A DNA stretch of 64,000 nt from Avipropionibacterium sp050157065 (lineage in GTDB: Bacteria; Actinomycetota; Actinomycetes; Propionibacteriales; Propionibacteriaceae), in assembly GCA_050157065.1 (NCBI GenBank), contig CP189573.1; one strand, 5' to 3'. The translations under genes and the position numbers were made by a program. Of the stretch, positions 42,657 through 52,420 are shown in pieces (position 1 is the stretch's first letter; the number at the start of each line of letters is the position of its first letter). Below the pieces are notes generated by a model, which saw nothing but the letters and a program-made list of their open reading frames with translations, had not been told where the DNA came from and made no database searches.

Positions 42657-44306
42657 TCAGCCGTTCACCTCGGCCCAGATCTCCTCACCGATCTTGTTGC
42701 CCACCTTCTCGCGCCACGCCGCGACCGCCGGCTCCCACGCGCTGAGCTGCTCCCGGCCCTGGATGATCGCCCCCATCAGGTCGTTCAGCTTGCTCATCTC
42801 GTTGGCGCCGTCGGTCACGTTGGTCTCGGAGTAGACCCCGGTGCCCGGGTTCACGACGCCGGTCGGGATGACCTGGCTGCAGTAGTCGTGCAGCTGCTTG
42901 GTCGCCTCCGGCTGGTTCGGCACGTAGATGTCGCGGGCGCTCTGCGCGCCGGCGTAGGACGGCCCGGAGATCACTTCCTTCGGAGCGTCCTTGTCGACCA
43001 CCAACTGGTTGTCGGCGATGGTCCACTGACGACCCTCGACGCCGTAGTTGACGGCCAGGAACTCCTGGGTGCCGAACGGCGAGGCGATGTAGTCCAACAC
43101 CCGCAGCAGTTCGTCGATGCGGTTCTCGTCGTCGGTCTTCTTGAGGCCGACCGTCGCCCCGTACGCCGGAACGCCCAGATGCTTCGGAGCCGCACCGCCG
43201 CCCTCCCACTTCGGCATCACGACACCGCCGACGTTGAACTTGGCCGAGCTCTTGCGACCCTGCAGCGAGGCGAAGTTCTGCGCGAACATCGCCGTGATCC
43301 CACCGTCGAACCAGACCGCGGTCGAGCCGAGGTCGGAGTACGAGTTCGGGTGGATCAGGCCCTCGTCCCACATCTTCTTCACGATCTCCAGCGCCTGCAG
43401 GTACTCCGGCGAGGCGTACGCCGAGACGTAGGTGCCGTTCTCCTCGTACCAGCCGTGGGGACCCTCGAGGGCCTCCATGATGGCCGGTACGGTCCAGTTC
43501 TGCGGCACCTGGCCGATGGCGAAGACGCCGCGGTCACGGTCGGTGACCTCACGGCACAGGTCGAGGAAGTCCTCACCACTGTTGAGCTGTGGGTCGACGT
43601 CGATGCCCTTGGCTTCGAAGATGTCGCCCTGGGTCATCAGCACCGACCCGGCGGCGATCCGGGGTTGCGGGATGCCCCACAACCGCTGGTCGATCACGCC
43701 CATCTGCCAGGCCGTCGGCGCCATGTTGGCCAGGTTGGGGTACTTCGTGACCGCATCACCCGACAGGTACGGCGTGAGGTCGACGAACATCTTCTCCAAC
43801 AGTGCCGGCAACTGCGGCAGCGACGGCGGGATCTGGCTCAGGTCGCCGAGCAGGTCGCCGGCGACGGCCGTCTGGAACTTCTGGGTGTAGGCGGTGCTGT
43901 CGACCGCGCTCACCTTCATCTCGGTGCCGAGGTTCTTCTCCCACAGCCGCCACCACTCGTTGCGGTCCCGCGGCACGGCGGGCGCGATGCCCTGGACCAG
44001 GAACTCCACCGGCGCGGACAGCTCGAGCGGCACCCGGCCGGTGCTGGGCGCGGGGTCCGGGAAGGTCTGGTAGCCGGCCGGCACACCGGAGGTCGGGTCC
44101 GGCGCCAGCTCGGGCTCCGGGCCGTCGTACGGCACGTGTGCCGGATAGGTGAACTCGCCGGATCCGGCCCCGCCACCACCGCCGGAGCCACCCGTTCCCT
44201 CCGAACCACCGGTCTGGCAGGCCGCGAGGGCCAGTCCGGCACCTGCCGCGAGTCCGGTCCCCAGGAGGGCCCGGCGGGTCAGGTTGCCCCGTGTTGAATC
44301 GAGCAT
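42657..44306 (-). CDS. Lipoprotein sugar-binding protein of an ABC transporter (island SBP 2)
   Basis: The ATG at 44306 follows a GGGAGAA ribosome binding site and gives 549 residues. The signal is twin-arginine style with a lipobox: NLTRRALLGTGLAAG then LALAAC, so the mature protein is a lipid-anchored, possibly Tat-exported receptor. A Gly/Ser linker precedes the large extracellular solute-binding fold (family 1 type). Its length and the motif VPYDGPEPELAPDPTSGVP are shared with SBP 1 at 49.7 kb, which has VPYDGVEPDIAGENG at the same place, so they are paralogues of the LipO-like oligosaccharide-binding group. It lies 117 bp downstream of the GH2 gene and has no permease next to it. Confidence 0.88.
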   Translation of the reverse strand: MLDSTRGNLTRRALLGTGLAAGAGLALAACQTGGSEGTGGSGGGGGAGSGEFTYPAHVPYDGPEPELAPDPTSGVPAGYQTFPDPAPSTGRVPLELSAPVEFLVQGIAPAVPRDRNEWWRLWEKNLGTEMKVSAVDSTAYTQKFQTAVAGDLLGDLSQIPPSLPQLPALLEKMFVDLTPYLSGDAVTKYPNLANMAPTAWQMGVIDQRLWGIPQPRIAAGSVLMTQGDIFEAKGIDVDPQLNSGEDFLDLCREVTDRDRGVFAIGQVPQNWTVPAIMEALEGPHGWYEENGTYVSAYASPEYLQALEIVKKMWDEGLIHPNSYSDLGSTAVWFDGGITAMFAQNFASLQGRKSSAKFNVGGVVMPKWEGGGAAPKHLGVPAYGATVGLKKTDDENRIDELLRVLDYIASPFGTQEFLAVNYGVEGRQWTIADNQLVVDKDAPKEVISGPSYAGAQSARDIYVPNQPEATKQLHDYCSQVIPTGVVNPGTGVYSETNVTDGANEMSKLNDLMGAIIQGREQLSAWEPAVAAWREKVGNKIGEEIWAEVNG

Positions 44307-44373
44307 CGTCGCTTCTCCCTTGTCCATGATCGGCTCCGGCGCGCCAGCCGCGCCCGGCATGATCAGTGAGGGA

Positions 44374-44400
44374 ACTCTAGACCGACCCCGCAAGAATCAA
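44374..44400 (-). promoter_or_regulatory. Tentative promoter of SBP 2 gene
   Basis: Minus-strand TTGATT (44395-44400), a 15-bp spacer and TAGAGT (44374-44379), about 70 nt before the start. The short spacer weakens the call. Confidence 0.3.
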
Positions 44401-44423
44401 CAGGCCCCGGCCCCACATTGCGG

Positions 44424-46319
44424 TCAGATCTTAATTGTGGCGTGCCCGGTACGGAAGGTGGTCGCCCGGTCGGCCTCCTCGTAGGCCGCCGGTCGCTGCT
44501 GGACGGCCGCCACGCGGGAGACGTCGAGCTTCTCCGAGCGGTCGAACCGGTAGATCCCGTTCTGCTCCTGGAACACGTCGGTGAGCTGGGTGTAGCAGTA
44601 GCCGAACATCAACGGGTCGTCCAACAAGACGTTCGTCAGCCCGGCGAACCGGGCCTGGAACTCCTCCTCGTCGACCACCCGCTGCCCGTACCCCCACGAC
44701 TCCTCACGATCAGCCCCGCTCACCTCGGCGGCGTCCGGATTCCACCAGATGCCGCCGTACTCGCTGACGAGGTACGGCTGCCCCTCGTACGGCACCGAGT
44801 ACGGGGCCTTGGCGCCGGTGTTGCCGTACGGTGTCCCCTCGGCCAATCCGGCCTGCTGGGTGGCGAACCTGACCGGATCCTGTTCGTAGGAGTGCGAGTC
44901 CCAGACGTCGGTGGTCCGCACCCGGTGCGAGTAGCCGGAACTGTCGATCACCGGACGGGTCGGGTCGACGGCCTTGGTGACCTGGAACATCCCGGCGGTG
45001 ACGTCGTCGAGTTGGGTGATCCGGTCGGTGATCTCCTGGTAGGTCTCGTTCAGCGGGCACCAGCCGATGATGCTCGGATGGCTGAGGTCGCGCTCGAGCA
45101 CCTCGGCCCACTGGGTGATGAACGATGCGGTCGGCTGCTGGTTGTTGCCCCGCGCCCCACGGCCGGCGATTCCCCAGTCACCGAACTCGCCCCAGATCAG
45201 CACGCCCAGCCGATCGGCATGGTAGAGGTAGCGCTCCTCGGCGACCTTCTGGTGCACCCGGGCCCCGTTGAAGCCGGCTGCGGTGATCAACTCCAGGTCG
45301 TGCACCAGGGCGGCATCACTGGGTGCGGTCATCAAGGAGTCCGGCCAGTAGCCCTGGTCGAGCACGAGCCGCTGGAACACCCGTTCCCCGTTGAGCAGAA
45401 TGGCCTGTCCGTCGATCGCCACCGAGCGCAACCCGGCGTAGCTGTCGACCCGGTCGACCAGGGAGCCGGCGTCGTCCAGCAGTTCGATCCGTAGCCCGTA
45501 CAGGTGCGGGTCGGTCGGTGACCAGGGCCGCACCCGGTCGGTCGGCACGACCAGTCGAAGTGACGGCGCCATGGACGTCCCCACGGCCTGCTCGACCGCC
45601 GCCACGTCACCGGCGTCATCGGTCAGCACCGCCCGGAGCCGCCAGTCGGCGGGGGCCGCGGAGAGCGGTTGGGTGACGGTGAGGCTGCGGTCGGCCAGCC
45701 CGGGCACGATCCGCGGTCGGCGCAGGTGGACCCGGGGCACCGGCTCCAACCACACGGTCTGCCAGATCCCGGTGGTCCGGGTGTAGTCGCAGGCCTCGTT
45801 GGCGTACTTGATCGACTGCTTGCCACGGGCCTGCGCGCCGTAGCGGGTGTCCCGGGCACGGACCACGATCCGGGCCGACGTCGCTCCGGCGAGCGCGTCG
45901 GTGATGTCGGCGTGGAACGACGAGAAGCCGCCGCGGTGCCGCGCCACCTCCGCACCGTTCACCCAGACGGTGGTGTCATGATCAACGGCCCCGAAGTGCA
46001 GCAGCACCCGATCGTCGGCCCAGTCCTGCGGGACCACCACGTCCCGGGCGTACCAGACCGCCTCCATGAAGTCGACGTGGCCGTGACCCGACAACTCCGA
46101 CTCGGGACAGAACGGCACGATGATCGAGTCGGTGAGGGCCCGTTGGCCGAGGCCCCGTTCGATGCCCGAGTCGCCGTGGTCGATCTCGAACTCCCAACGT
46201 CCGTTGAGGTTCAGCCATCGTTCCCGCACCATCTGCGGCCGCGGGTACTCCGGCCGCGGCTGGTCCGCACCACCGAGGGAACTCACCGTGCGAGTACGGG
46301 TGGACGGTTCGTAGGGCAT
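44424..46319 (-). CDS. GH2 family glycosidase (beta-galactosidase/beta-glucuronidase type)
   Basis: A 631-residue cytoplasmic enzyme with no signal peptide. A jelly-roll sugar-binding domain (LNLNGRWEFEIDHGD, AVWYARDVVVPQDW, HFGAVDHDTTVWVNG) and an Ig-like domain precede the barrel. The acid/base is Glu425 in WCPLNETYQ and the nucleophile Glu520 in YLVSEYGGIWW. Substrate type within GH2 cannot be fixed; beta-galactoside or beta-glucuronide are the main options, and the short C-terminus argues against LacZ. It is divergent from a Gfo/Idh gene across a shared operator and precedes SBP 2. Confidence 0.9.
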   Translation of the reverse strand: MPYEPSTRTRTVSSLGGADQPRPEYPRPQMVRERWLNLNGRWEFEIDHGDSGIERGLGQRALTDSIIVPFCPESELSGHGHVDFMEAVWYARDVVVPQDWADDRVLLHFGAVDHDTTVWVNGAEVARHRGGFSSFHADITDALAGATSARIVVRARDTRYGAQARGKQSIKYANEACDYTRTTGIWQTVWLEPVPRVHLRRPRIVPGLADRSLTVTQPLSAAPADWRLRAVLTDDAGDVAAVEQAVGTSMAPSLRLVVPTDRVRPWSPTDPHLYGLRIELLDDAGSLVDRVDSYAGLRSVAIDGQAILLNGERVFQRLVLDQGYWPDSLMTAPSDAALVHDLELITAAGFNGARVHQKVAEERYLYHADRLGVLIWGEFGDWGIAGRGARGNNQQPTASFITQWAEVLERDLSHPSIIGWCPLNETYQEITDRITQLDDVTAGMFQVTKAVDPTRPVIDSSGYSHRVRTTDVWDSHSYEQDPVRFATQQAGLAEGTPYGNTGAKAPYSVPYEGQPYLVSEYGGIWWNPDAAEVSGADREESWGYGQRVVDEEEFQARFAGLTNVLLDDPLMFGYCYTQLTDVFQEQNGIYRFDRSEKLDVSRVAAVQQRPAAYEEADRATTFRTGHATIKI

Positions 46320-46368
46320 GGTGGGTGGCCTCCTGGACGACTGGGGCGTGGGGTCGCGACCGCTTGAG

Positions 46369-46384
46369 TGTACAACGTTGTACA
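46369..46384. promoter_or_regulatory. 16-bp perfect palindromic operator
   Basis: TGTACAACGTTGTACA lies in the divergent region between the GH2 and Gfo/Idh genes. The central ACGT and length are typical of LacI-family sugar repressor sites. A related site is at 53479-53494. No LacI-type gene is in the window. Confidence 0.75.
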
Positions 46385-46460
46385 GTGGTTGGGGAAACGG
46401 TTGCCCATGACATCGACGACACTGGTGTCAACGAGCAGCCCGAACTCGAGGAGGCCGACC

Positions 46461-47582
46461 ATGACGTCGCCGCCCACCGATCCAGCCGCTGTCGTGCGGC
46501 CACGCGTCGCCATCGTCGGCACCGGCGGGATCGCGAAGTCCCACGTCCGTGCCCTGCGGGAGGTCGACCGCAGCGATCTGGTGGCGTGTGTCGACATTGA
46601 CGCCGACACCGCCCGCGCCTTCGCCGCGGAGTGGTCGATCCCCAACCACCACGGCGATCTGGGTGACCTGCTGGCGACCGACCCGCCGGACGTCATCCAC
46701 CTGTGCACCCCGCCCGGGTCGCACCGCGCGCTCGCGGTCCGCGCCCTCGAGGCCGGTGTCACCGTGTTGTGCGAGAAGCCGCCGGCGATGACCCTGGCCG
46801 ACATGGACGCCATCATCGCCGCCGAGACCGCGTCGTCGGCGTCGTTCGGCACCGTCTTCCAGCATCGGTTCGGATCCGCCGGGCAGCGGCTGCGCCGACT
46901 GGTGGCCGACAACGCCCTCGGCCAGCCGATGAGTGCGGTGTGCAACACGCTGTGGTTCCGCGCCCCCGACTACTTCGACCCCGAGTGGCGGGGCGTGTGG
47001 GGCAACGAGGGCGGTGGCCCCACGCTGGGACACGGAATCCACCAGACCGACCTGTTGTTGGCGATCCTGGGACCGTGGTCACGCGTCACCGCGGTCGCGA
47101 AGCGACAGGCCCGGCCCACCAACACCGAGGACCTGTCGGCCGCCATCGTGGAGTTCGAGAACGGTGCGGTGGCCACGGTGCTCACCTCACTGATGGCACC
47201 GCGGGAGAGCAGCAACCTCCGCTTCGACTTCGAGTTGGCGACGGTCGAGGTGGAGCACACCTACGGCTACGACGAGACGAACTGGCGGTTCACCGCGGCC
47301 GCGGACGGCAACGACGCGGCCTGGCAGCAGGTGCCCTCGGCGATGAAGTCCGGCCACGCCGCCCAGTTCGCCGCGGTGGCCGACGCCCTCGAGACCGGCG
47401 CCCCACTTCCGGTCACGTCCGCCGAGAGTCGACTCACCCTCGAACTGGTCGCCGCCACCTACGCCGCGGCGTTCACTCAGAAGCCGGTGGCCCGGGGCGA
47501 GATCGGCCCGGACTCCCCGTTCCACGGCGCGATGGACGGCCGGGGCATGGCACCGTGGGACGACGTCAAGGACGCGCACTGA
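46461..47582 (+). CDS. Gfo/Idh/MocA family oxidoreductase of the glycan island
   Basis: The ATG at 46461 follows a GAGGAGG site 8 nt upstream and gives 373 residues; the upstream in-frame ATGs at 46368 and 46407 lack such a site and the first overlaps the operator. The N-terminal Rossmann fold is VAIVGTGGIAKSHVRALREV, with HLCTPPGSHRALAVRALEAG and the catalytic VLCEKPPAMTLADM. The C-terminal domain includes GHGIHQTDLLLAILG, whose histidine is the expected proton donor. It probably oxidises or reduces a sugar freed by the island's hydrolases. It is followed after 49 bp by a cupin gene. Confidence 0.88.
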   Translation: MTSPPTDPAAVVRPRVAIVGTGGIAKSHVRALREVDRSDLVACVDIDADTARAFAAEWSIPNHHGDLGDLLATDPPDVIHLCTPPGSHRALAVRALEAGVTVLCEKPPAMTLADMDAIIAAETASSASFGTVFQHRFGSAGQRLRRLVADNALGQPMSAVCNTLWFRAPDYFDPEWRGVWGNEGGGPTLGHGIHQTDLLLAILGPWSRVTAVAKRQARPTNTEDLSAAIVEFENGAVATVLTSLMAPRESSNLRFDFELATVEVEHTYGYDETNWRFTAAADGNDAAWQQVPSAMKSGHAAQFAAVADALETGAPLPVTSAESRLTLELVAATYAAAFTQKPVARGEIGPDSPFHGAMDGRGMAPWDDVKDAH

Positions 47583-47597
47583 TGACCCAGAGTGAGT

Positions 47598-47627
47598 TGA
47601 TCATGGCCGAACTGATCATGAGAAGGC
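47598..47627 (+). repeat. Two 15-bp TGATCATG units before the cupin gene
   Basis: TGATCATG occurs at 47598 and 47613, 15 bp apart, with the same spacing and core as the four-unit array in rimI. Confidence 0.6.
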
Positions 47628-47631
47628 GCAG

Positions 47632-48366
47632 GTGATCCGGATGGAGACCTTCCCCGGCGGTACGGGGCTGACCCGACTGCAGGTGTACCCGTGGACCGCG
47701 GCCGACGGACTGGCCGGCGGCTCACCCCACCTGCACACCGCCTCCACCGAGTCGTACGTGGTGCTCGGCGGCCACGGCCGGGTGCAGACGTTGAGCCTGG
47801 CCGGGCTGACCGAGCACGAGCTGTCGGTCGGCGACGTGTTGTGGTTCACCCCGGGCACCGTGCATCGACTGGTGAACGACTCCGGCGACCTCGACATCCT
47901 TGCCGTGATGGCGAATGCGGGACTTCCCGAGCACGGGGACGCCGTACTCACCTTCCCCGACGCCGACCTCGCCGATCCCGACCGGTACCGCCGGGCGGCG
48001 GCGCTGCCGACCGGCGAGGCGGCCGTCCGGGAGGAGGCCGTACGACGACGTCGTGACCACGCCCTGGCCGGCTACCAGGAGTTGATCACCGCCGGCCGTC
48101 CCGGCTTCGAGCGGTTCCTGCAACGTGCCGCACACCTGGTGCGTGGCCGCACCGACCAGTGGCGCGACCTCGTCAAGTCCGGCCCGGCCGTCGCGGTCGA
48201 CGACACGCTCGCCCAGCTGGACAGCCTGACCGCCGGCGACCCCGGCGCGATGCGTTCCCCGGTCACCCGTCGCGGCGAGACCCTCACCGCCCTGGGGATG
48301 TGCGGGCACCTGCAGACCTGGCAGTTGCGCCCCGACCCCGACGAACCGGGCCGACCGGTCAGCTGA
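47632..48366 (+). CDS. Cupin-domain protein
   Basis: A 244-residue protein beginning with GTG (VIRMETFPGG); an ATG three codons later with GAGAAGG upstream is an alternative start. Residues 1-110 form a cupin: SPHLHTASTESYVVLGGHG gives the H-x-H-x(n)-E metal motif, and GDVLWFTPGTVHRLVN the second motif. The C-terminal 130 residues are helical with many Arg and Ala and are not recognised. The cupin could isomerise, epimerise or bind a sugar. It probably shares a transcript with the oxidoreductase and overlaps the convergent sulfatase gene by 8 bp. Confidence 0.8.
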   Translation: MIRMETFPGGTGLTRLQVYPWTAADGLAGGSPHLHTASTESYVVLGGHGRVQTLSLAGLTEHELSVGDVLWFTPGTVHRLVNDSGDLDILAVMANAGLPEHGDAVLTFPDADLADPDRYRRAAALPTGEAAVREEAVRRRRDHALAGYQELITAGRPGFERFLQRAAHLVRGRTDQWRDLVKSGPAVAVDDTLAQLDSLTAGDPGAMRSPVTRRGETLTALGMCGHLQTWQLRPDPDEPGRPVS

Positions 48367-49708
48367 AGCCGAGCTCGGCCCGGCGCCGACGGAACCGGGC
48401 CACTGCTTCGACATGCCGCGGATCGGCCACGGCATTGCGTAGTTCCCCCGGATCACCTGCCAGGTCGAACAGCACCTCGCTCCGGTCGCCGGCGTACCAC
48501 TGGTACTTCAGGTCCCCGACCTTGATCATCAGGTTGGTCCGGTCGAACTGCGAGATCGCCTCGTCGGGCCAGTCCGTGGCCGTGCCCTCGCACAGCGGCA
48601 CCAGCGACCGCGAGTCCAGACCGTCCGGGCACGGGATGCCGGCCAGGTCGACCAGGGTGGCGAACAGGTCGACCAGGCTCACGTTCTCGCTGACCACCGC
48701 CGACCCGAACGCCTTCGGGTACCGGATGAGCAACGGCACCCGGACGCTCGCGTCGAAGAACTTCTGCTTCTCCCACACCCCGTGCTCGCCCAACATCTCG
48801 CCGTGGTCGGAGGTGTAGACGATCACCCAGTCGTCGAGGTCCTGACCCAGTGCGGTCAGGTGGTCGAGCAACCGGCCCAGCCGGTCGTCCATACTCTCGA
48901 TCATGGCGCAGTACGCAGCGGACGCCCGTACGGCTTCGTCCCGCGTCACCTCGTGGCCGACCCGGGCGACGAACCTGCCACCCAGGAAGCCGTGGTCGAA
49001 CACCTGCTGGTCGACGAACGGCTCCACCCGTTCGAGGTAGTACGACACCAGGTCCTCCCGCGGGCTCGCGTACGGGTAGTGCGGCTCGTTGAGGCTCAAC
49101 ATCAACAGCAACGGGTTGTCCGGCACCGCCCGCCCGTAGTGCGGATCGGTGAAGTGCCGGGTGGCCACGTGCATCGCCCCGGCCAGGGCGTACTCGTCCT
49201 CGGCCGTCAACGGGTTGTCGCCGACACCGGAGCGCCTGATCTCGTCCACGATGCTCCACTTGTGGGCCGACGGCTCGGTCCAGCCCTCGAACGCCGACAC
49301 CTCCCGGTCGGGGACGAACCGGGTGGACGTCTCCATCTCGGCGCCGACCCGACGCCGCCACCCCTGCATCTGGTCCTCGCCCAGGTAGTGCAACTTGCCG
49401 GCACACGCGGTCTGGTAGCCGTACTGGGAGAAGCGTCGGGCGAACGTCATCGTCCCGGGTGGTGACTCGTCGACCCCCATCACCTCGACCCCGAGGTTGC
49501 GCGGTGTCAGCCCGGCGGCCATCGCCTGCCGTGCCGGGACGCAGATCGGGGACGGGGTGTGACACCCGGTGAACACCACGGCGTCGGTCGCCAGGGCGTC
49601 CAGCCGGGGTGTCCGGACCACCGGATGCCCGGCATGGCCGAGGAAGTCGGGTCGGTGCTCATCACTCATCAGCACCAACACGTTCGGCCGCCGGGGTCGC
49701 ACCGTCAT
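48359..49708 (-). CDS. Sulfatase (family S1)
   Basis: A 449-residue cytoplasmic sulfatase with no signal peptide. The N-terminus VLVLMSDEHRPDFLG provides metal-binding Asp/Glu. The formylglycine motif is ICVPARQAMAAG (C56-x-P-x-R60), the cysteine type that needs FGE for maturation. Later metal and substrate residues are in YTSDHGEMLGEHGVWEKQKFFDAS. It would hydrolyse a sulfate ester on a carbohydrate or related molecule; lacking a signal peptide, it acts on imported oligosaccharides. Its start overlaps the SBP 1 stop by 4 bp, so it is the last gene of the permease-permease-SBP-sulfatase operon. Confidence 0.92.
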   Translation of the reverse strand: MTVRPRRPNVLVLMSDEHRPDFLGHAGHPVVRTPRLDALATDAVVFTGCHTPSPICVPARQAMAAGLTPRNLGVEVMGVDESPPGTMTFARRFSQYGYQTACAGKLHYLGEDQMQGWRRRVGAEMETSTRFVPDREVSAFEGWTEPSAHKWSIVDEIRRSGVGDNPLTAEDEYALAGAMHVATRHFTDPHYGRAVPDNPLLLMLSLNEPHYPYASPREDLVSYYLERVEPFVDQQVFDHGFLGGRFVARVGHEVTRDEAVRASAAYCAMIESMDDRLGRLLDHLTALGQDLDDWVIVYTSDHGEMLGEHGVWEKQKFFDASVRVPLLIRYPKAFGSAVVSENVSLVDLFATLVDLAGIPCPDGLDSRSLVPLCEGTATDWPDEAISQFDRTNLMIKVGDLKYQWYAGDRSEVLFDLAGDPGELRNAVADPRHVEAVARFRRRRAELGFS

Positions 49709-51315
49709 CGTGCCTCGAGTGCCGCCTGCAGCTCGTCGCGGATCTTGTCACCACCCTTGGACTTCCAGTCCTGCACCGCCGGGGCCCAGTCACTGACCTT
49801 CTTGCGGCCCTGCACGATGTCGTCCTCGAGGTCGTTCAAGGTCTTCGACAGCTGGTTGCCCTGACGCGAGCTGGTCTCGGAGTACAACCCGATCGTCGGG
49901 TTCGCCAGCCCCGTCGGGATGATCGCACTCTGCGCGTCGAACTGGGCCTGGGTCGCCTCCCGGTCGCCGGGCGCGTAGATCGGCCACGGCGCATCCACCA
50001 TGTACAGCAGGCCCATCTGCGTCTCGCTCTTGCCCTTGTCGTTGAGGATCGGGTCGGTGCCCTCGAGGGTGTAGTGCGTGCCCTCGACGCCGAACTTGCG
50101 GAACAGGTACTCCTCGGTGCCGAACGGGGTGGCGAGGAAGTTGAGGTACTTCAACAAGGTCTCGACCCGGTCCGCCGCCTTGGCGTTGATCGAGGTGATC
50201 GAGTTGGTCGGATTGCCCAACCAGATGGGCGCTTCGCCGCCACCCTCGGCCTTCACCGGACCCCAGCCGCTGAGCTCGAACTCCGGGGACCCGGGCCGGT
50301 TCAGGTAACCCGGCCAGCCACTGAACGAGTCGAAGGTGAACAGCGCCGACCCGTTGGCGAACCATGTCTTGTAGTCCTGCCACTGGGCGGTGAACGCGTC
50401 GGGGTTGACGAGCTTGTCGGCGAACAGCTTGCGGGACGCCTCCAGCGCATCGGGCTGCGCCTCGTGCTCGTACGCACTGGTGAACTGGCCACCCTCCTCC
50501 GACCACGAGTTCGGGATCTCGTACATCTGTCGGATGTGGTCGACCGGGACGTAGCTGAACGCCCACCGGTTCTGCTGCGGGTTGGTCAGCTGCTTGGCCA
50601 GGTCGTACAGCTCCTGGTAGGACCCCGGCTGCTCGGTGATCCCTTCCTCGGCAAGGATGTCGGAGCGGAAGTACAGCAGGTAGGTGCTGATCACCCCTCG
50701 CGGGACGGGGACCGCCATGATCTTGCCGTTGAAGACGGTCGACTTCCACGACTCGGTCCCGATGTTGGCCAGGAACGGGTAGTCGTTGACCGCGTCACCG
50801 CCCAGGTGCTCGGTGAGGTCCAGCGCCTCGGCGTCGAGCAACTGCGGGAGCTGGGGTGCCGAGCCGACCGAGAAGATGTCGGGCAGCTTGCCGCCGGCCA
50901 CCGCGGTGGCGAAGCGCTGGGTGTAGTCGGACGGGTTCGCCAGCGAGATCCGCAACTCGGACCCGACGCGCTCGTTCAACGCCTGCCAGAACTCGTTCTT
51001 GTCGACCCCCGGCGGGATGGGGGTGTTGGTGATCCCCAGGGTCTCGATCGGCTGGCCGTCACCGATCGGGTCGGTGATCGCCTTGACCGGCTCGGCGGGG
51101 TAGGCGAAGAACACGTTGCCCACGCCGTTCTCGCCGGCGATGTCGGGTTCGACCCCGTCGTACGGGACGTACGCGGGCAGGTTCGCGGCCTCGTTGGCCT
51201 GTTGCTGTTCCTCCCCCGTCGTACCACCGCGGCCCTCGTTGCTGCAGGCGGCGATGCCGCCCAGTGCCAGGGCACCCACGGTGGAGCCCAACAGGCGTCG
51301 TCGACTCAAGGACAT
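49705..51315 (-). CDS. Lipoprotein sugar-binding protein of an ABC transporter (island SBP 1)
   Basis: The ATG at 51315 follows GGAGAA and gives 536 residues; the open frame upstream is not preferred. The signal has an arginine cluster and lipobox: MSLSRRRLLGSTVGALALG then GIAACSNE, so the mature receptor starts at that cysteine. The rest is a large extracellular solute-binding protein of the LipO-like group, paralogous to SBP 2. It is downstream of two permeases in the same operon (70-bp gap) and overlaps the sulfatase start, so it is the receptor for their import system. Confidence 0.9.
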   Translation of the reverse strand: MSLSRRRLLGSTVGALALGGIAACSNEGRGGTTGEEQQQANEAANLPAYVPYDGVEPDIAGENGVGNVFFAYPAEPVKAITDPIGDGQPIETLGITNTPIPPGVDKNEFWQALNERVGSELRISLANPSDYTQRFATAVAGGKLPDIFSVGSAPQLPQLLDAEALDLTEHLGGDAVNDYPFLANIGTESWKSTVFNGKIMAVPVPRGVISTYLLYFRSDILAEEGITEQPGSYQELYDLAKQLTNPQQNRWAFSYVPVDHIRQMYEIPNSWSEEGGQFTSAYEHEAQPDALEASRKLFADKLVNPDAFTAQWQDYKTWFANGSALFTFDSFSGWPGYLNRPGSPEFELSGWGPVKAEGGGEAPIWLGNPTNSITSINAKAADRVETLLKYLNFLATPFGTEEYLFRKFGVEGTHYTLEGTDPILNDKGKSETQMGLLYMVDAPWPIYAPGDREATQAQFDAQSAIIPTGLANPTIGLYSETSSRQGNQLSKTLNDLEDDIVQGRKKVSDWAPAVQDWKSKGGDKIRDELQAALEAR

Positions 51316-51385
51316 GACATTCTCCTTCACTGGTGTGGAACTTCTTCGTTCGTGGTTCACCGACCGTGCGGTCGGACCGGTTCGA

Positions 51386-52420
51386 TCACCCCTTCACCGC
51401 TCCTGTCAGCACCCCCTTGGCGAAGTGCCGCTGCAGGAACGGGTAGACGCACAGGATGGGGACCACCGAGATGACCAGGATCGCCATCTGGATGGAGGTC
51501 TGGGGCGGTAGCGCCTCGGTCGTGAAGCCGAGGTCCTGGGCCCCCATCGGCACTCCGTTGATCACGTACGTGCGCAGCACCAACTGCAGTGGCCACTTGG
51601 TGGCGTCGCCGATGTACAGCATGGCGCTGAAGAACGCGTTCCAGTACCCGACGCCGTAGAACAGGCCGATCACCGCCAGCACCGCCTTCGACAGGGGTAG
51701 ACCGATGTGCCAGAACAACTGCCACTCCGACGCCCCGTCGATCATGGCCGAGTCGATCACCTCGGACGGGATGTTGATGAAGAACGCCCGGACGACGATC
51801 ACGTTGAACGCGCTGACGCTCACCGGGACGATCACCGACCACAGGGTCTCCAGCAGCCCGAACTGCTGCACCACCAGGTAGGTGGGGATCATGCCCGGGT
51901 TGAACAGCAGGCTGATCAGGACCGTCAGCAGCAGGAACCGGTTGCCGAGTGTGCCGCGGCGGCTCAAGGCCCACCCGAGCAGGCAGGTCAGCGACAGCGC
52001 CATCGCGGTGCCGACGATGGTGATGAAGCCGGAGACGAACAGCGCCTGGGTGACCACCCCGCCGGTGAAGATCGTCCGGTACGCGTTCAGGTCGAGGCCC
52101 TGGGTGGGGATCAACACGAAACCGCCGGAGGCGACCACCTCCTCGGGGGTGGCCAGGCTGGTCGAGACGATCCCCACGAACGGCAGGATCACCAGGGCAC
52201 AGATCACGGTCAGGAAGATCCCCTTGAGGATGCGCTCGACGATGCCCGGGTACGGGATGCCGTCGATCATCGCCGGCCGGCCGGGCTTGCGGCCACCGGG
52301 CGCGGTGGAATGCTGCGGGCCACGGGCGCCGTCGGACGGTCCGCCGGTGGCCGGGTCCGACGCGTCGGGAGGCCCGGCCGGCAACAACGTCCGGGCCGCC
52401 TTGGTCTCGATCTCGCTCAT
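51386..52420 (-). CDS. Carbohydrate ABC transporter permease, MalG/LplC type
   Basis: The ATG at 52420 overlaps the upstream permease stop by 4 bp and gives 344 residues. A 65-residue Pro/Gly/Ala-rich cytoplasmic N-terminus precedes six hydrophobic segments (first: IFLTVICALVILPFVGIVST). The ATPase-contact loop is EVIDSAMIDGASEWQLFWHIGLPLSK, the EAA motif with the final Gly and Pro. The C-terminal end, QRHFAKGVLTGAVKG, is diagnostic for this permease class. It works with the partner permease and SBP 1; no ATPase gene is nearby, so a shared MsmK-type ATPase is expected. Confidence 0.93.
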   Translation of the reverse strand: MSEIETKAARTLLPAGPPDASDPATGGPSDGARGPQHSTAPGGRKPGRPAMIDGIPYPGIVERILKGIFLTVICALVILPFVGIVSTSLATPEEVVASGGFVLIPTQGLDLNAYRTIFTGGVVTQALFVSGFITIVGTAMALSLTCLLGWALSRRGTLGNRFLLLTVLISLLFNPGMIPTYLVVQQFGLLETLWSVIVPVSVSAFNVIVVRAFFINIPSEVIDSAMIDGASEWQLFWHIGLPLSKAVLAVIGLFYGVGYWNAFFSAMLYIGDATKWPLQLVLRTYVINGVPMGAQDLGFTTEALPPQTSIQMAILVISVVPILCVYPFLQRHFAKGVLTGAVKG